NCBI GenBank assembly: GCA_021731345.1
Contig: JAKFXO010000083.1
Coordinates: forward strand, 1-7,975
Direction of reading: 5' to 3'
Length of the DNA: 7,975 bases
Source of the DNA: Candidatus Peribacterales bacterium
Lineage (GTDB): Bacteria > Patescibacteriota > Gracilibacteria > Peribacterales > Peribacteraceae
The position numbers were made by a program, and so were the translations under genes. The notes beneath the pieces are model-generated. The model was not told where the DNA came from. It saw only the letters and a program-made list of their open reading frames with translations, and made no database searches. Shown here one piece after another: positions 1 through 6,480 of this stretch (position 1 is the first letter of the stretch; every line of letters begins with the position of its first letter).

Positions 1-66
1 GATCGTGTTGATCGTGAGCAAGCACTTGGCAAAGTTGCCAAGTGCTTGCTCACGATCAACACGATC
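1..66. repeat. Perfect 32-bp inverted repeat (fold-back) at the window edge
   Basis: Bases 1-32 are the exact reverse complement of bases 35-66, separated only by the dinucleotide AG at 33-34. The right arm (35-66) is the genuine coding sequence of the methyltransferase gene on the minus strand, where it encodes the residues DRVDREQALGN. The left arm mirrors it and replaces the expected continuation of that protein. A perfect near-zero-loop palindrome that starts at base 1 and interrupts a conserved gene is best explained as a fold-back chimera at a contig end. A biological hairpin end cannot be excluded from sequence alone. Confidence 0.95.
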
Positions 67-258
67 AATAAAGAAACCTTCCTCGCACCATGGCACGGGC
101 TCCAAGATCCAATCCTTCGACTTTCCCCACGCCAGCATGTCGGACACCGAACACTTCAGCGTATTCACGCGTAAAGACTTACGGAGCGGTTTTACCGTCC
201 ATTCATTCAACGCCTTTAAATCCGTCAAAGCCGAGTAGCGGTCGAAAGCAGGAAACAT
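1..258 (-). CDS. NOL1/NOP2/Sun-family rRNA cytosine-C5 methyltransferase, N-terminal fragment
   Basis: Reading leftwards from the ATG at 258, the frame is open to the window edge (86 codons). Residues 24-35 read PLRKSLRVNTLK and residues 53-62 read EPVPWCEEGF. These are hallmark N-terminal motifs of the RsmB/RsmF (Sun/NOL1/NOP2) family, which use S-adenosylmethionine to methylate C5 of cytosines in rRNA. In the family, ALGN (72-75) is followed by a segment of the EHLLGxxYxQEA type leading into the SAM-binding domain. Here residues 76-86 instead come from the inverted left arm of the edge palindrome, so only residues 1-75 (down to about base 34) are trusted. The catalytic cysteines and SAM motifs lie outside the window. 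The start at 258 is the only ATG after an in-frame double TGA upstream and has no Shine-Dalgarno. The family is clear; which subfamily (RsmB, RsmF or an NSUN6-like enzyme) is not. Confidence 0.8.
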   Translation of the reverse strand, partial: MFPAFDRYSALTDLKALNEWTVKPLRKSLRVNTLKCSVSDMLAWGKSKDWILEPVPWCEEGFFIDRVDREQALGNFAKCLLTINTI

Positions 259-313
259 TGCACGAAGGGTAGAGTAAAGAGAGGTCGAAACGAAGCCCTG
301 AAGCCACGAATCA

Positions 314-341
314 TTGACTTTTCATCATAAAAGTTTATGAT
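314..341 (+). promoter_or_regulatory. Sigma70-type promoter for the alpha/beta-hydrolase gene
   Basis: TTGACT at 314-319 (5/6 to consensus) and TATGAT at 336-341 (5/6) are separated by 16 bp. Transcription would start near 348, leaving a leader of about 17 nt before the ATG at 365. No Shine-Dalgarno is present in that leader. This is the strongest promoter-like match in the window, but it is judged by eye only. Confidence 0.6.
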
Positions 342-342
342 G
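323..342. promoter_or_regulatory. 9-bp perfect inverted repeat overlapping the -10 box (possible operator)
   Basis: CATCATAAA (323-331) and TTTATGATG (334-342) are perfect inverted arms around the dinucleotide AG. The repeat covers the TATGAT -10 box of the rightward promoter and, by symmetry, creates a second TATGAT facing left toward the methyltransferase gene. The leftward copy lacks a convincing -35 box at the right distance. The site could be a dimeric repressor operator or simply a symmetric, AT-rich divergent promoter; no regulator gene is visible nearby. Confidence 0.4.
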
Positions 343-364
343 GAATAAGAGCTTCCTGTCAAAA

Positions 365-1165
365 ATGGCCATCAATGCACTACGTATTCCCGGCATTCAG
401 GACACTCCCGATGACTGGGGGGATTTTTCCCATGAACTTGATGGTGTCATGAGAATTGATATATCACTCGGAAACATAGACCCGACGGGACTGAGTCGTG
501 ATGAATGGATGGGGAAAATGCTCTCCCAAGAAGCAGGTGCTTTGGGTCAAGGTCACTACGATGTTTTGATGGCGCACTCATTTGGAACACATCGCGCTAT
601 CGGACTCGCGCAGCAGATGACTTCGATCAAAGCTGCTGTTCTCATGAACCCTCCACGTAACGACATCGCGGAACGTGCCGCACTACCGTCAGCCGAGACG
701 CGCAGTACCTGGTCACGCAGAGAACCCGAGACCCCGATGGAAAATCTTCTGTTGTATGTATCGCTTGATATGAATGACCGGACATTCGCTGATTTTGCGA
801 GGCGTCATGAAGAGGTCAGCGGATCAAGGCCGGAACGGAAAAAGCTCTCAGTATTATTTGATTACCTCAAAAGCAGCACGCCGTTTGGACGCCGATTGGA
901 AGAATACGAAGGCGATACTCCGTTACTCGTTCTGCAATCCTCCGATGATCCGTGGCGCATCGACAATTTGCGTGAATCAAAATCCGTAAGAATCGTTGAG
1001 CTGCAGCGCAAGATGCACTATCCGCATGTGAGTGATCCACAGACAACCGCAAGCATTATTAGGGATTGGTTACAGGAAATAGGCGTCCTCACGACTCAGT
1101 TCCAGGCTCCTCCGTACGTCGAAAGTGAGCAACAGACTACGAACCCCACGTCGCTGGTTTTGTGA
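365..1165 (+). CDS. Alpha/beta-hydrolase fold protein
   Basis: This 266-residue protein has the ordered hallmarks of the alpha/beta-hydrolase fold. There is an oxyanion-loop-like IPG at 8-10 after a very short first strand. A nucleophile elbow AHSFG at 70-74 gives Ser72 as the likely nucleophile. An acid-bearing strand end SSDDPW at 192-197 offers Asp194 or Asp195, and MHYPH at 217-221 is followed by a DP and a terminal helix, like the family's GHxPHxxDP, giving His218 as the likely catalytic base. It is therefore probably a cytosolic esterase- or hydrolase-type enzyme of unknown substrate; no signal peptide or membrane segment is visible. The N-terminus is short for the family, but an in-frame TGA at 338-340 leaves no upstream ATG, GTG or TTG. 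The last 29 bp overlap, tail to tail, the glycosyltransferase-like gene on the other strand. Fold assignment is fairly firm; activity is not known. Confidence 0.75.
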   Translation: MAINALRIPGIQDTPDDWGDFSHELDGVMRIDISLGNIDPTGLSRDEWMGKMLSQEAGALGQGHYDVLMAHSFGTHRAIGLAQQMTSIKAAVLMNPPRNDIAERAALPSAETRSTWSRREPETPMENLLLYVSLDMNDRTFADFARRHEEVSGSRPERKKLSVLFDYLKSSTPFGRRLEEYEGDTPLLVLQSSDDPWRIDNLRESKSVRIVELQRKMHYPHVSDPQTTASIIRDWLQEIGVLTTQFQAPPYVESEQQTTNPTSLVL

Positions 1166-2273
1166 TGTCGTTTCGAGTGTAAATCGCTTGTGAGAGTAAG
1201 CCTTCGATTTGATGAGAAGGCATTGTCCTGAGCACAGGAGGGAGATCACAGGTTTTGTATAAACCAGTAAAGTTGGAGCGCCCTAAGTGTGCACGCATGG
1301 AAAATGTGCCCTGGAGCCAACGAAGAATCTGAGAATTCGGATCACGTGCTTCATTGAATGTGTATGAGTGATCCGCAATGTCCCATCGTTTACCCATCCT
1401 GTCTGCAAACATGGTTGTCAGCAAATCATCACTGATAGCACCGATATAGCGATGACCAATTTGGTGTCGAATGGATGTCAGGGCTGGCGTGTCACCAAGC
1501 GTTGCACCGCCTGGCATGAAGCGATACCAACTATGCTGACTTTCATCCAGCCAACGATGGGCTTCAGAACCGGGCTTTGTAGGATTTGGAACCTGAACTT
1601 TGAGAGCGCCTTCGCCTACATTCGCATATTCCACATTGTGCCAACGTGCACCAATGAGCTGCAGCGAGTGCCTCTCCTTCTCATCCATGAGTGATGAAAG
1701 CCCATTACCGATATAGTGGTTACTTGGATAGAGCCAGGTGTCATCGTCACACTGAAGCATATTTGCAGGTGGATGCGCCCATGCGCCCGATAGCATCGAT
1801 TCTTCCATCCAATCCCCTACCCCTTTTAAGACTCCGTTTTTACCGTCGACATGTGACACATCATGCGGCTCAACAACAAAAAGTCTATGACCACCGTCCT
1901 TCGGGTCGCGGATGTCACTCATGCATCTTTCAATACCTACCTGCACATCAGTCATAAGCTCCATAACTGCAGCACTATCGGTTATACATCGATGATTCGT
2001 TCCATGATCCAATCCGACAACCAGATCTGCCGATAGATCAGCATCCGTCGCTTGCTTGAGGAGTCGTGGCAGTACTGCGTTTAATTTCGTACGACTTTTT
2101 TCACATGCGGCAAGAACGATGAGGAGCCGACTGTGATCAAGTTCACTCACGGACAAACGAAGCCGATCCTCCAGAGATGCAATATCGGAAAGGTCTTTCG
2201 CAATAAGAGAAAGCTCTCCACAGATACCGGATTCCGATGGCGTACGATTTTGTACTCCTGTCTTCGTCAACAT
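1137..2273 (-). CDS. Soluble GT-A (GT2-like) glycosyltransferase with QxxRW motif
   Basis: The 378-residue product carries the motif series of inverting family 2 glycosyltransferases in the right order. A strand-rich nucleotide-binding start (about 50-90) ends in GLDHG at 87-91. GKNGVLKG at 144-151 resembles GKxxAL. A metal-binding CDDD lies at 175-178, a GG-containing loop at 255-256, SDD at 281-283 sits where the TED/ED catalytic acid is expected, and Q315-I-L-R318-W319 matches QxxRW. It would transfer a sugar from a nucleotide-sugar donor to an unknown acceptor. Unlike cellulose- or hyaluronan-synthase-type enzymes with QxxRW, no transmembrane helix is seen, so it should be cytosolic, perhaps closer to soluble glucosyl/mannosylglycerate-type synthases. 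A perfect TTGACA box lies upstream and the -10-like box ends only 6 nt before the ATG, suggesting a leaderless mRNA. It lies on the same strand as leuS, 287 bp downstream of it. The family call rests on motifs only. Confidence 0.6.
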   Translation of the reverse strand: MLTKTGVQNRTPSESGICGELSLIAKDLSDIASLEDRLRLSVSELDHSRLLIVLAACEKSRTKLNAVLPRLLKQATDADLSADLVVGLDHGTNHRCITDSAAVMELMTDVQVGIERCMSDIRDPKDGGHRLFVVEPHDVSHVDGKNGVLKGVGDWMEESMLSGAWAHPPANMLQCDDDTWLYPSNHYIGNGLSSLMDEKERHSLQLIGARWHNVEYANVGEGALKVQVPNPTKPGSEAHRWLDESQHSWYRFMPGGATLGDTPALTSIRHQIGHRYIGAISDDLLTTMFADRMGKRWDIADHSYTFNEARDPNSQILRWLQGTFSMRAHLGRSNFTGLYKTCDLPPVLRTMPSHQIEGLLSQAIYTRNDITKPATWGS

Positions 2274-2279
2274 TGCACC

Positions 2280-2307
2280 ATTGTGAAACGCATCTGGGAA
2301 ATGTCAA
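2280..2307 (-). promoter_or_regulatory. Promoter for the glycosyltransferase-like gene
   Basis: On the minus strand a perfect TTGACA (2307-2302) is followed after 16 bp by CACAAT (2285-2280, 4/6 to TATAAT). Only GGTGCA separates this -10 box from the ATG at 2273, so transcription would start at or within a base of the start codon. Confidence 0.45.
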
Positions 2308-2397
2308 GAATACCAAACAATCGTTTGCCACAGTCAAAATTATGAATGAACGAAGCAATTGCATGGACAAACTTGCTGTACTCGTAAAAATGCAGCC

Positions 2398-2610
2398 ATG
2401 GAAAAAGCTGAGTGGAGTAGCCAATTGCCGGTAATCAAAGCGCCAGAGACTCGTTGCGTCGGCTGTGCATTCACGCGCGCTGACCTAGAGAATTCGACTG
2501 CTCTCAGAAACCTCCTCGCAGCGGAAGGCAGTTTAGATGACTGCCCAATACTCGCCGAACCTACACAACCAAACTCACCAGCTTCCCCGGCACATAAATC
2601 TCTTTCTTGA
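2398..2610 (+). CDS. Possible small Cys-motif protein (hypothetical)
   Basis: The frame encodes 70 residues from an ATG at 2398; it stays open upstream to a TTG at 2359, which would add 13 residues. From the ATG it holds a CVGC pair (residues 21-24) followed by AF and, 24 residues on, a DCP, an arrangement that could bind zinc or an Fe-S centre. The rest is polar with a Pro/Ser-rich tail and no signal peptide or membrane segment. It fills most of the gap between leuS and the glycosyltransferase gene, on the opposite strand, and overlaps the leuS 3' end by 50 bp in a tail-to-tail arrangement like that at 1137-1165. Against it: an open frame of this length is not rare at this GC content, no Shine-Dalgarno or convincing promoter is seen, and I do not recognise a family. 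The remainder of the gap, 2274-2397, holds only the glycosyltransferase promoter. Confidence 0.35.
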   Translation: MEKAEWSSQLPVIKAPETRCVGCAFTRADLENSTALRNLLAAEGSLDDCPILAEPTQPNSPASPAHKSLS

Positions 2611-4984
2611 TCTCGCCAGTCAGATACTTCTGCACGTTCTCTAGTTCCTTGGCCATCTTCAAGATGGATTCTTTTGGCTCATCTTTGGACACAACAACCT
2701 CACCGCGAATTTTGCCGTTCACCTGCACAACCACTGTGACCGTCGACTCAATGATGAGTGATGCATCAAATGCCGGCCATGCCTGATTCACAACAAAATC
2801 TTTGCCGCCGAGCTTCTCCCACATTTCCTCCGCAAGGTGTGGAGCGAGCGGAGACACGAGGAGTGTGATCGTCTTTCCCATCTCTTCTGAAAACGACTCT
2901 TCTTTCTCAATCGCGTTCAGAAGTTCCATCAGTGCACTGATAGCCGTATTGAAATGCAGTGTCTCAATGTCTTCGGTAACTTTCTTGATAGTCTTGTGCA
3001 AAACGGCTAATACTTGCGGTTTATCTTGTATCACTTTTTTGTTCGATTTTTCTGTAACCGTCTTATAGAGACGCTGCACGAAACGTGAAATTCCTTTGAT
3101 ACCGGTATCACTCCAGTCGCCTCCATCTGTGAATGGCCCCATGAACATGAGGTACATACGGAACACGTCGGCACCGTTCCACTCCACAAATGAGTCGGGG
3201 CTTACGACGTTTCCTTTAGACTTACTCATCTTGGCACCTTGATTTGTGATGAGCCCCTGATGCACGAGTTTCTGGAACGGCTCGGAGTGTGAGACGTGTC
3301 CGAAATCTTTGAGAGCCATCATGACGAAGCGCGCGTAGATGAGATGCATGCACGCGTGCTCGGGTCCGCCGATGTACATGGACACTGGCATCCACTTTTT
3401 CTCGAGTGCTGGGTCAATAAACGTCTTCGAGTCAGCCTCCATGAGGTAACGAAGATAGTAGAAGCTGGAACATACGAACGTATCCATCGTGTCGAACTCC
3501 GGCCTCCAGCCTTTGCCAAAAATCTTCTCGGTGCGCTCTATGAACTCTTTGGATTCAGTGAGCGGAGACTTACCAGTCGGCTTAAACTCAACGTCTGTCG
3601 GAAGCGTCCACGGCAAGTGTTCATCAGGTACTGGATGTGGCTTACCTTCTGGATCATAGACAATAGGAATAGGCGCACCCCAGTAACGCTGGCGCGAGAC
3701 GAGCCAGTCGCGGAGACGATACTGAATGGTCGACTTTGCGATCTTCATCTCGTTCGTCATGAAATCGATAATGTCATCACGAACCTCTCCCCAACGACGA
3801 CCCTTAAACTTATCAGGCTTCTGCATGATGGCCTGAGGTTCTTTGGCGTAACAGTACTCAAGATTCTTCACCTTCTTGGCTTCCACAGGATCTTCCGGGA
3901 ACATGACCGGGCGGAGTGGAATATCGTATTTTTTGGCGAACTTAAAGTCGCGCTCATCGTGTGCGCTGCAGTGGACAATACCCGTGCCGTAGTCCATGAC
4001 GACGAACGATGCGACCCAGAGTGGCAAATCTCCTGTGCCAAACGGATCCTGCACATAACGTCCCGTGAAGATGCCTTCGACATGTTCATCGAAATTGTAT
4101 TTCTCCGTGGCCTTCAGCTTCTTCATGCGTGCCACGAAATCCATCACCTCTTTCTCATACTTGGTACCCTTCACCATTTTTTCAATGAGCGGATGCTCCG
4201 GAGCGATGACCGAGAATGTTTGCGCCATGAATGTCTGTGGCACAGAGTCGAAGACTTCAAACTCATCACCGAGATCCTTGATCTTGGACATAATATTCAC
4301 GCCTTCATTTCGGCCGATCCAGTTTCGCTGCATGACCTTCGTCTTCTCCGGCCAATCCAAACCAGGAAGCCCATCCAAAAGTTCCTGTGAATATTTCTTG
4401 ATGTTCCAATACCACTGATCAAGCGGCTTCTGGATGACCTCCGTACCACAGCGCTCACATTTGCCGTCTTGGCACTGCTCGTTTGCAAGCACGGTCTGAT
4501 CTTTCGGGCAGTAGTTCACGTTCCCAAGCTTCTTATATGCAAGCTTGTGCTTGTACATTTGCAAAAACAGCCACTGCGTCCAACGGTAATACTCAGGATC
4601 AGTCGTGCTCAGCGTCTTCTTCCAGTCGTACATACAGCCAATGCGCTTGAGCTGCTCGATCATTGTTTTCACGTTCTTTGCCGTGGACTCAGCCGGTTTC
4701 ACGCCAGTTTTGATGGCGTAGTTTTCAGCAGGAAGTCCAAACGCGTCAAAACCCATAGGAGCAAAAACGTCGAAGCCCTGCATCTTCTTATATCTCGCGA
4801 ATGAATCCGCAGGAGCGTAGTTGTACCAGTGTCCAACATGGAGCTTGTCACCACTTGGATACGGAAACATCACCATCGAGTAAAAAGGCTTCTTCGCTTT
4901 CGCAAGATCGGACGTATAGACGCCTGCATCTTCCCACTTTTTTCGCCATTTGGCCTCTATCTCTGAAGGGACGTAGTCGGACAT
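2561..4984 (-). CDS. leuS: Leucyl-tRNA synthetase (LeuRS)
   Basis: This 807-residue class I aminoacyl-tRNA synthetase charges tRNA-Leu with leucine using ATP in the cytosol. The length is normal for bacterial LeuRS. The ATP-binding HIGH signature is HVGH at 49-52, preceded by PYPSG. A zinc-binding module has cysteines at 159, 171, 176 and 179. The CP1 editing domain follows (about 225-420) and retains HDERD at 342-346, whose second Asp (346) matches the substrate-contacting Asp345 of E. coli LeuRS. KMSKS is at 585-589, followed by the anticodon-binding helices and the small C-terminal domain ending after VPGKLV. The oddity is the editing domain's threonine-rich motif: the usual TTRPDT is DSVPQT at 246-251, keeping only the Pro and the last Thr. 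The gene is divergent from der across 98 bp, has no Shine-Dalgarno, and has a -10-like box 6 nt before its ATG. Confidence 0.98.
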   Translation of the reverse strand: MSDYVPSEIEAKWRKKWEDAGVYTSDLAKAKKPFYSMVMFPYPSGDKLHVGHWYNYAPADSFARYKKMQGFDVFAPMGFDAFGLPAENYAIKTGVKPAESTAKNVKTMIEQLKRIGCMYDWKKTLSTTDPEYYRWTQWLFLQMYKHKLAYKKLGNVNYCPKDQTVLANEQCQDGKCERCGTEVIQKPLDQWYWNIKKYSQELLDGLPGLDWPEKTKVMQRNWIGRNEGVNIMSKIKDLGDEFEVFDSVPQTFMAQTFSVIAPEHPLIEKMVKGTKYEKEVMDFVARMKKLKATEKYNFDEHVEGIFTGRYVQDPFGTGDLPLWVASFVVMDYGTGIVHCSAHDERDFKFAKKYDIPLRPVMFPEDPVEAKKVKNLEYCYAKEPQAIMQKPDKFKGRRWGEVRDDIIDFMTNEMKIAKSTIQYRLRDWLVSRQRYWGAPIPIVYDPEGKPHPVPDEHLPWTLPTDVEFKPTGKSPLTESKEFIERTEKIFGKGWRPEFDTMDTFVCSSFYYLRYLMEADSKTFIDPALEKKWMPVSMYIGGPEHACMHLIYARFVMMALKDFGHVSHSEPFQKLVHQGLITNQGAKMSKSKGNVVSPDSFVEWNGADVFRMYLMFMGPFTDGGDWSDTGIKGISRFVQRLYKTVTEKSNKKVIQDKPQVLAVLHKTIKKVTEDIETLHFNTAISALMELLNAIEKEESFSEEMGKTITLLVSPLAPHLAEEMWEKLGGKDFVVNQAWPAFDASLIIESTVTVVVQVNGKIRGEVVVSKDEPKESILKMAKELENVQKYLTGEIKKEIYVPGKLVSLVV

Positions 4985-4990
4985 GGCGGA

Positions 4991-5019
4991 ATACTACTGA
5001 TGAGGCGTGCTCGGGACAA
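4991..5019 (-). promoter_or_regulatory. Putative leuS promoter close to the start codon
   Basis: On the minus strand TTGTCC (5019-5014, 4/6) and TAGTAT (4996-4991, 4/6) are 17 bp apart. TAGTAT is followed by just 6 nt before the leuS ATG, giving a predicted leaderless transcript. A second possible pair further upstream (TTGATC, 17 bp, GATATT) would give a longer leader. Both matches are modest. Confidence 0.35.
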
Positions 5020-5062
5020 CCCCGGAATATCACCAAAAAGCGCAGCAGGATCAAGAAACCTC

Positions 5063-5071
5063 TGATATAGT
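5063..5071 (+). promoter_or_regulatory. Extended -10 promoter for der
   Basis: TGATATAGT at 5063-5071 fits an extended -10 element (TGn followed by TATAGT, 5/6 to consensus). No good -35 box lies 16-18 bp upstream, as is common for extended -10 promoters. Transcription would begin around 5078, leaving about 5 nt before the ATG at 5083 and no room for a ribosome-binding site. Confidence 0.45.
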
Positions 5072-5082
5072 ATCGCTTCCAG

Positions 5083-6462
5083 ATGGCCAAACTACCCACC
5101 GTTGCGATCATCGGCCGCCCAAATACGGGCAAATCCACGCTCTTCAACCGGCTTATCAATAAGCGCCGTTCCATCGAAAGCGATATTGCAGGAACAACAC
5201 GTGACCTTATCAGCCACCGCGTTGACCTCGATGAAATGTCATATTTGTTGGTGGATACCGGAGGTATTGGCGCTACCGCTGACAAAGACTTTGAGGATGA
5301 CGTCGCTGAGCAGTCGCTTCTCGCACTTGAGTTTGCGGACCTCATCGTCTTCACCGTCAACGCAAAAGAAGAGATCACGTCGGATGACCGCAAAGTCATG
5401 GACATCATCCGAAAGAAGCGCCGACGTCACGTTCCGGTCATCGTTGCACTCACAAAAGCAGACACCCCAGAAAAGCGTGATGCACTGATCCTCGATTTCA
5501 ACGAAGCAAACATTGGCGAAGATTTTTTGACCGTCAGCGCTCCACACCTCATCGGCATCGGTCGCTTGAACGAACTCATCGTCAAACACCTGAAGGCTCT
5601 GAACTTTGAAAAGCAGCCAGAGGAAACAGGTGATTCGCCTCCACGCATTGCCATTATCGGACGACCGAACGTCGGAAAAAGTTCTATCGTGAATGCACTG
5701 ATGTCCGACGGCCAACGCGAGAAATCTCCGGTGCTCGTGTCACCAGTTGCCGGTACGACGCGAGACAGCATCGATACCGAAGTGACCTACCATGATAAGC
5801 GTTACATCATCGTGGATACCGCGGGTCTGCGAAAACAGGCCTCGCGTCGCGATGATGAAATCGAACGTTTTTCTGCGATGCGCACACTCACCGCTGTCGA
5901 AGGGGCAGACATCGTTATTCTGGTTCTCAGTGCGAATGAAAAGCCTACACAGCAAGATAAGCGCATCGCTGCAATGGCAGTGGAAAGCGGCAAAGGTCTC
6001 ATGGTGCTGCTCAATAAAATCGACATGCTGAAGGGCGAGAAGCGCGCCGATGGCATCGGGTACATCACGGATACGCTCCACTTCGTTACGAAGTTTGCAC
6101 GCGTGATCCCCTGCTCCGCCGTCACTCGTGAAGGTCTCGTGAAGCTCTTCGACATGGTAGAAGCCGTTCAGATGAGCCGTGTCCGTCGCATCCCCACAGG
6201 TCAACTCAACCGATGGTTTGAGGAAAACGTGAAGGGCAAACCTCTCGGAGAAATCTCAAAGACGAAGTACCTCACACAAGCCGATGAAATTCCACCGACG
6301 TTTATCCTCTTTGTCAGAAACCCACGCGCAGTTGCTGCGTCACAACTTCGGTATCTGGAGAGTCAGCTTCGAAAAACATTCGGCTTCGACGGAACACCCA
6401 TCCGCTTCTTCATGAAGCCAACCGAAAAAGATGGAATCACAGAGAAGAGGAAAATTAAGTAA
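5083..6462 (+). CDS. der: Ribosome-assembly GTPase Der (EngA)
   Basis: The 459-residue protein has the tandem GTPase layout unique to Der, which acts in maturation of the 50S ribosomal subunit. Domain 1 has the P-loop GRPNTGKST (11-19), AGTTRD (36-41), DTGGI (58-62) and a G4 motif TKAD (124-127). Domain 2 has GRPNVGKSS (193-201), AGTTRD (223-228), DTAGL (245-249), NKID (311-314) and an SA-type G5 motif shortly after. The KH-like C-terminal domain follows (about 350-459) and ends in a basic tail. Length is typical. In domain 1 the G4 motif has Thr in place of the usual Asn of NKxD, which may weaken guanine recognition there. The ATG start gives the standard Der N-terminus directly before the first strand. 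Its stop lies 3 bp from the stop of the convergent LOG-family gene. Confidence 0.98.
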   Translation: MAKLPTVAIIGRPNTGKSTLFNRLINKRRSIESDIAGTTRDLISHRVDLDEMSYLLVDTGGIGATADKDFEDDVAEQSLLALEFADLIVFTVNAKEEITSDDRKVMDIIRKKRRRHVPVIVALTKADTPEKRDALILDFNEANIGEDFLTVSAPHLIGIGRLNELIVKHLKALNFEKQPEETGDSPPRIAIIGRPNVGKSSIVNALMSDGQREKSPVLVSPVAGTTRDSIDTEVTYHDKRYIIVDTAGLRKQASRRDDEIERFSAMRTLTAVEGADIVILVLSANEKPTQQDKRIAAMAVESGKGLMVLLNKIDMLKGEKRADGIGYITDTLHFVTKFARVIPCSAVTREGLVKLFDMVEAVQMSRVRRIPTGQLNRWFEENVKGKPLGEISKTKYLTQADEIPPTFILFVRNPRAVAASQLRYLESQLRKTFGFDGTPIRFFMKPTEKDGITEKRKIK

Positions 6463-6480
6463 GTCCTATCCTCTGCCCTG
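6440..6480. terminator. Weak hairpin at the der/LOG convergent junction
   Basis: Bases 6440-6451 and 6469-6480 can pair at 10 of 12 positions around a 17-nt AT-rich loop that contains both stop codons. Its place between two convergent genes suits a shared bidirectional terminator. It lacks a following T-run on either strand, so it is not a canonical intrinsic terminator and may be chance. Confidence 0.25.

Noticed and set aside
1..66. A telomere-like covalently closed hairpin end or a phage/plasmid terminal repeat
   Set aside because: The palindrome sits inside a conserved housekeeping reading frame and no replication, telomere-resolvase or phage genes are nearby, so an assembly or amplification fold-back is more economical.
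5..272. Plus-strand frames of 77 and 60 codons at the left edge
   Set aside because: They are antisense to the methyltransferase fragment and one runs through the fold-back artefact.
365..2273. The hydrolase and glycosyltransferase genes as one biosynthetic cluster
   Set aside because: They converge, so they cannot be co-transcribed, and nothing in either sequence indicates a shared substrate.
3296..4390. A 364-codon open frame on the plus strand
   Set aside because: It lies wholly antisense inside leuS, whose reading frame carries every LeuRS motif. The translation is low-complexity in character, rich in His, Arg and Leu, and matches no fold; it is a codon-bias shadow.
4848..5408. A 186-codon minus-strand frame spanning the leuS-der gap
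   Set aside because: It overlaps the starts of both leuS and der antisense or out of frame, is Ser/Arg-rich without motifs, and would run across both promoters.
5239..6204. Several 114-158-codon minus-strand frames inside der
   Set aside because: All are antisense to well-conserved der sequence and show no family motifs.
365..6462. UGA recoded as glycine, as in Gracilibacteria/Absconditabacteria
   Set aside because: No in-frame TGA occurs in leuS or der, and TGA terminates the hydrolase gene at a sensible position, so the standard code suffices.
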